Origin: an uncultured Actinomycetes bacterium
Lineage (GTDB): Bacteria > Actinomycetota > Actinomycetes > Nanopelagicales > Nanopelagicaceae
Direction of reading: 5' to 3'
Assembly (NCBI GenBank): GCA_903898855.1
Contig: CAIUHB010000067.1
Coordinates: 1-7,528, forward strand
Length of the DNA stretch: 7,528 nucleotides
Positions 4,946 through 7,528 of the stretch are shown here, one piece after another. Position numbers and translations under genes: made by a program. The notes under the pieces were generated by a model. That model worked only from the letters and a program-made list of their open reading frames with translations, was not told where the DNA came from and made no database searches. The first letter of the stretch is position 1; each line of letters starts with the position of its first letter.

Positions 4946-7528
4946 ATGGGTACAAAACTCGTTATCGTGGAATCCCCCGCGAAAGCTCGCAAAATAGGCG
5001 GCTTTCTCGGGGAGGACTACGTTGTCGAGGCTTCAGTCGGTCACATTCGCGACTTGCCTCAACGAGCAGCAGATATCCCGAAAGAGTATAAGAAAATCGC
5101 CTGGGCTAAAGAGGGCGTCAATATCGAAGAGGGCTTTGAGCCGCTCTATGTCATCAATCCTGACAAACGCGCCAAGGTCAACGAACTCAAAGCTTTAATG
5201 AAGGATGCCGACGAGCTGATTCTGGCAACGGATGAAGACCGCGAAGGTGAAGCAATCGCCTGGCACTTGATTGAAGTTCTCCGTCCCAAGATTCCAGTGC
5301 GCCGCATGGTCTTCCATGAAATTACAAGAGAAGCGATTCAAAAGGCCGCCAATGAAACTCGCGACCTGGATTACAAACTTGTTGACGCCCAAGAGACACG
5401 TCGCGTACTAGATCGCCTCTACGGATATCGCCTCTCGCCAGTTCTCTGGAAGAAGGTTATGCCGCGTATCTCCGCCGGCCGTGTGCAATCTGTTGCTACC
5501 CGCCTAATTGTCGAGCGCGAACGTGAGCGCATGGCATTTATTTCATCTACCTGGTGGGACCTCACCGCGCAATGCCAACCCGGCTTTAATGCCCGACTCC
5601 TCTCACTCGATGGCAAGCGAGTTGCTGCTACATCTGATTTTGATTCCAATGGCGGTCTAAAAGAGAAGAGCGCTGCAAACATTTTGTTGCTCGATGAAGC
5701 TGGCGCAAAAGAACTTGTACAAAAGTTGCAAGGACAATCACTCACCGTTAAGTCCACTGAAGAATCGCCGCGCACCGAAAGACCAAAAGCGCCTTTTACA
5801 ACATCCACCATGCAACAAGATGCCGGATCTCGTCTTGGTTGGGGCGCACAACTCACGATGCGAGTTGCTCAACGATTATACGAAAACGGTTACATCACCT
5901 ATATGCGTACCGACTCGGTCACGCTCTCACAATCTGCGATTCAAGCCGCGCGCGATTCTGCCAAGGCACTTTATGGCGCCGATTACATTCCATCTTCACC
6001 ACGCTTCTATGAAGGTAAGACCAAGAACGCCCAAGAAGCGCACGAAGCTATTCGCCCAGCTGGCGATACCTTTAAAACTCCTGGCGAACTTGCACCAGAA
6101 CTCTCTCGCGATGAATTCGCGCTCTATGACTTAATTTGGAAGCGCACCATCGCATCCCAGATGGCCGATGCCAAGAAGATGCAGATGCGCGTTGACTTTG
6201 ATGTGGCCACCAAGTCAAAGCAGGCCGCTATTTTCCGCGCCAATGGCTCGGTCGTTACCTTCCCTGGTTTCTTGGCTGCTTACGAAGAAATCACTGATGA
6301 AGCAACCGAAGATGATGATTCCAAACGCTTGCCACCAATGTCCGTCGGCGATGAGATTAAAGTTAACGAGTACTCCTGTGAGGGTCACGAAACAAAGCCC
6401 CCAGCTCGTTACACCGAACCAACACTTGTGAAGAAACTCGAAGAGCTCGGCATCGGCCGCCCTTCCACCTTCGCATCCATCATGTCAACGATTCAAGATC
6501 GCGGATACGTCTCCAAGCGCGGCCGCGCACTTGTCCCAACTTTCCTCGCCTTCTCCGTCACAGGATTACTCGAACAGCATTTCGGCAAGTTGGTTGATTA
6601 CGAATTCACCGCATCCATGGAAGAAGATCTCGACCGTATCGCTAACGGTGAAGAAGAGCGCGTTGCTTGGTTAACCAAATTTTTCTTTGGCAGCGAAGGC
6701 AATCCAGGACTTGAAGCACTTGCCGCTGACCTTGGTGCGATTGATGCCCAACAAATCAACACCATGAAGATGGGTCAAGACATCGAAATCCGCGTTGGTC
6801 GCTTTGGTGCCTATATCCAACAAGGCGAAGGCGATAACCGTAAGTTTGCCAATATCCCTGAGACGATGGCTCCAGATGAACTTACTCTTCAAGTTGCTAT
6901 TGATTTACTTGCTCAACCTTCTGGTGAGCGCGAACTCGGAATAGATCCTGAAACAAATCTTCCAGTCATCGCAAAGTCAGGTCGCTTTGGTCCTTACATC
7001 ACCGAAGTTCTTCCAGAACCAGAAATGGTTGTCGATAAAAAAACTGGCGAGCTGAAAAAACCGCGCAAGAAAAAAGATGCACCAAAACCAAAGACCGCAT
7101 CACTTCTCGCAACCATGTCACTCGACACCATTACCTTGGATGACGCTCTCAAATTGCTCTCACTCCCACGCGACCTCGGTGAATATGAAGGCGTGAACAT
7201 CACAGTGCAGAATGGCCGCTACGGCCCGTACATGACTCACGGAACTGATTCCCGAACTCTGACCTCTGAAGATCAGATCTTCTCCATCACCATGGAAGAA
7301 GCAATTGAGATCTACAAACAACCCAAGGTTCGCCGCCGCGGAGTTGCAAAGCCGCCGCTTAAAGATTTGGGCATCGACCCAACCTCGCAAAAGCCGGTCC
7401 TGGTCAAAGATGGCCGCTTTGGTATCTATGTCACTGACGGTGAAACCAACGCGACCCTGCGCCGCGGAGATACCGTCGAATTTCTGACCCTTGAGCGCGG
7501 CATGGAGCTCCTTGCTGGCCGCCGGGCC
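4946..7528 (+). CDS. topA: DNA topoisomerase I (type IA), 3' end outside the window
   Basis: TopA relaxes negative supercoils by a transient 5'-phosphotyrosine break in one strand. The frame is open for 861 codons to the edge, with no stop. The TOPRIM domain begins KLVIVESPAKA with E9, then ATDEDREGEAIAWH with the Mg-binding acidics D96 and D98 and E100. The active site YITYMRTDS has Tyr319 and Arg321, the same numbers as in E. coli. PSTFASIM and DRGYVSKRGR are further core motifs. The C-terminus has at least four GR(F/Y)GxY repeats starting near 618, 679, 757 and 823, and no zinc-ribbon cysteine sets, as in mycobacterial and streptomycete enzymes. A lysine-rich linker (698-716) lies between repeats 2 and 3. 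The ATG at 4946 is the earliest possible because TAA at 4940-4942 is in frame. The AAGGA abuts the ATG too closely for a normal SD, so initiation may be leaderless or structure-controlled. Probably only a short tail is missing. Confidence 0.96.
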   Translation, partial: MGTKLVIVESPAKARKIGGFLGEDYVVEASVGHIRDLPQRAADIPKEYKKIAWAKEGVNIEEGFEPLYVINPDKRAKVNELKALMKDADELILATDEDREGEAIAWHLIEVLRPKIPVRRMVFHEITREAIQKAANETRDLDYKLVDAQETRRVLDRLYGYRLSPVLWKKVMPRISAGRVQSVATRLIVERERERMAFISSTWWDLTAQCQPGFNARLLSLDGKRVAATSDFDSNGGLKEKSAANILLLDEAGAKELVQKLQGQSLTVKSTEESPRTERPKAPFTTSTMQQDAGSRLGWGAQLTMRVAQRLYENGYITYMRTDSVTLSQSAIQAARDSAKALYGADYIPSSPRFYEGKTKNAQEAHEAIRPAGDTFKTPGELAPELSRDEFALYDLIWKRTIASQMADAKKMQMRVDFDVATKSKQAAIFRANGSVVTFPGFLAAYEEITDEATEDDDSKRLPPMSVGDEIKVNEYSCEGHETKPPARYTEPTLVKKLEELGIGRPSTFASIMSTIQDRGYVSKRGRALVPTFLAFSVTGLLEQHFGKLVDYEFTASMEEDLDRIANGEEERVAWLTKFFFGSEGNPGLEALAADLGAIDAQQINTMKMGQDIEIRVGRFGAYIQQGEGDNRKFANIPETMAPDELTLQVAIDLLAQPSGERELGIDPETNLPVIAKSGRFGPYITEVLPEPEMVVDKKTGELKKPRKKKDAPKPKTASLLATMSLDTITLDDALKLLSLPRDLGEYEGVNITVQNGRYGPYMTHGTDSRTLTSEDQIFSITMEEAIEIYKQPKVRRRGVAKPPLKDLGIDPTSQKPVLVKDGRFGIYVTDGETNATLRRGDTVEFLTLERGMELLAGRRA

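Noticed and set aside
5195..7487. Open frames on both strands within topA
   Set aside because: The TopA frame is continuous with all catalytic motifs; the others are out-of-frame or antisense shadows.
1..7528. CRISPR arrays, tRNA/rRNA genes, insertion sequences or integrase sites
   Set aside because: I saw no regularly spaced repeats, tRNA-like cloverleaf, transposase motif or matched terminal repeats while reading both strands.

Overview
The window looks like chromosome from a moderate-GC actinobacterium, possibly a freshwater planktonic lineage of the Nanopelagicales (acI) type. The basis is protein style: a GTG-started, K+-independent type H+-pyrophosphatase next to an actinobacterial-type topoisomerase I whose C-terminus is built from GR(F/Y)GxY repeats with no zinc-ribbon cysteines. 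The core genes also show mixed, mid-GC codon use. This placement is inference; there is no rRNA gene here to settle it.

Layout. (1) Bases 1-272 are the 3' half of pyrE (orotate phosphoribosyltransferase), interrupted by an in-frame TAA at 141-143. (2) Bases 279-1178 hold a family GT11 (alpha-1,2-fucosyltransferase-like) glycosyltransferase, whose Shine-Dalgarno overlaps the pyrE stop. (3) Bases 1213-1844 on the minus strand hold a two-gene toxin-antitoxin-like operon: an MNT (minimal nucleotidyltransferase) fold gene, then a HEPN/HepT-like gene, overlapping by 4 nt. A perfect 17-nt palindrome lies just upstream, at 1879-1895. (4) Bases 1904-2536, minus strand, encode a DedA-family membrane protein. 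(5) A 100-nt divergent intergenic region separates it from hppA (2637-4889, plus), a membrane-bound proton-pumping pyrophosphatase. (6) topA starts at 4946 and runs off the right edge with 861 codons visible; its leader contains a long inverted repeat ending one base before the ATG.

The segment from about 400 to 1900 is distinctly AT-rich (17 of 60 bases are G/C at 601-660 and 19 of 60 at 1681-1740, against 29 of 60 at 2101-2160 in dedA and 36 of 60 at 3181-3240 in hppA). It carries accessory gene types between housekeeping genes, so it is probably an acquired islet inserted between pyrE and dedA.

The most interesting observation is in the HEPN-MNT pair. In the known HepT/MntA systems the antitoxin has a GS-x10-DxD active site and adenylylates a tyrosine in the toxin's Rx4HxY motif. 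Here the MNT protein keeps the flanking fold signature but has lost the GS and DxD residues, while the HEPN protein keeps Rx4H (R78, H83) but has isoleucine in place of the acceptor tyrosine. Enzyme site and target site are lost together in two otherwise intact, overlapping genes. This suggests a HEPN-MNT variant that neutralises without AMPylation, by direct binding.
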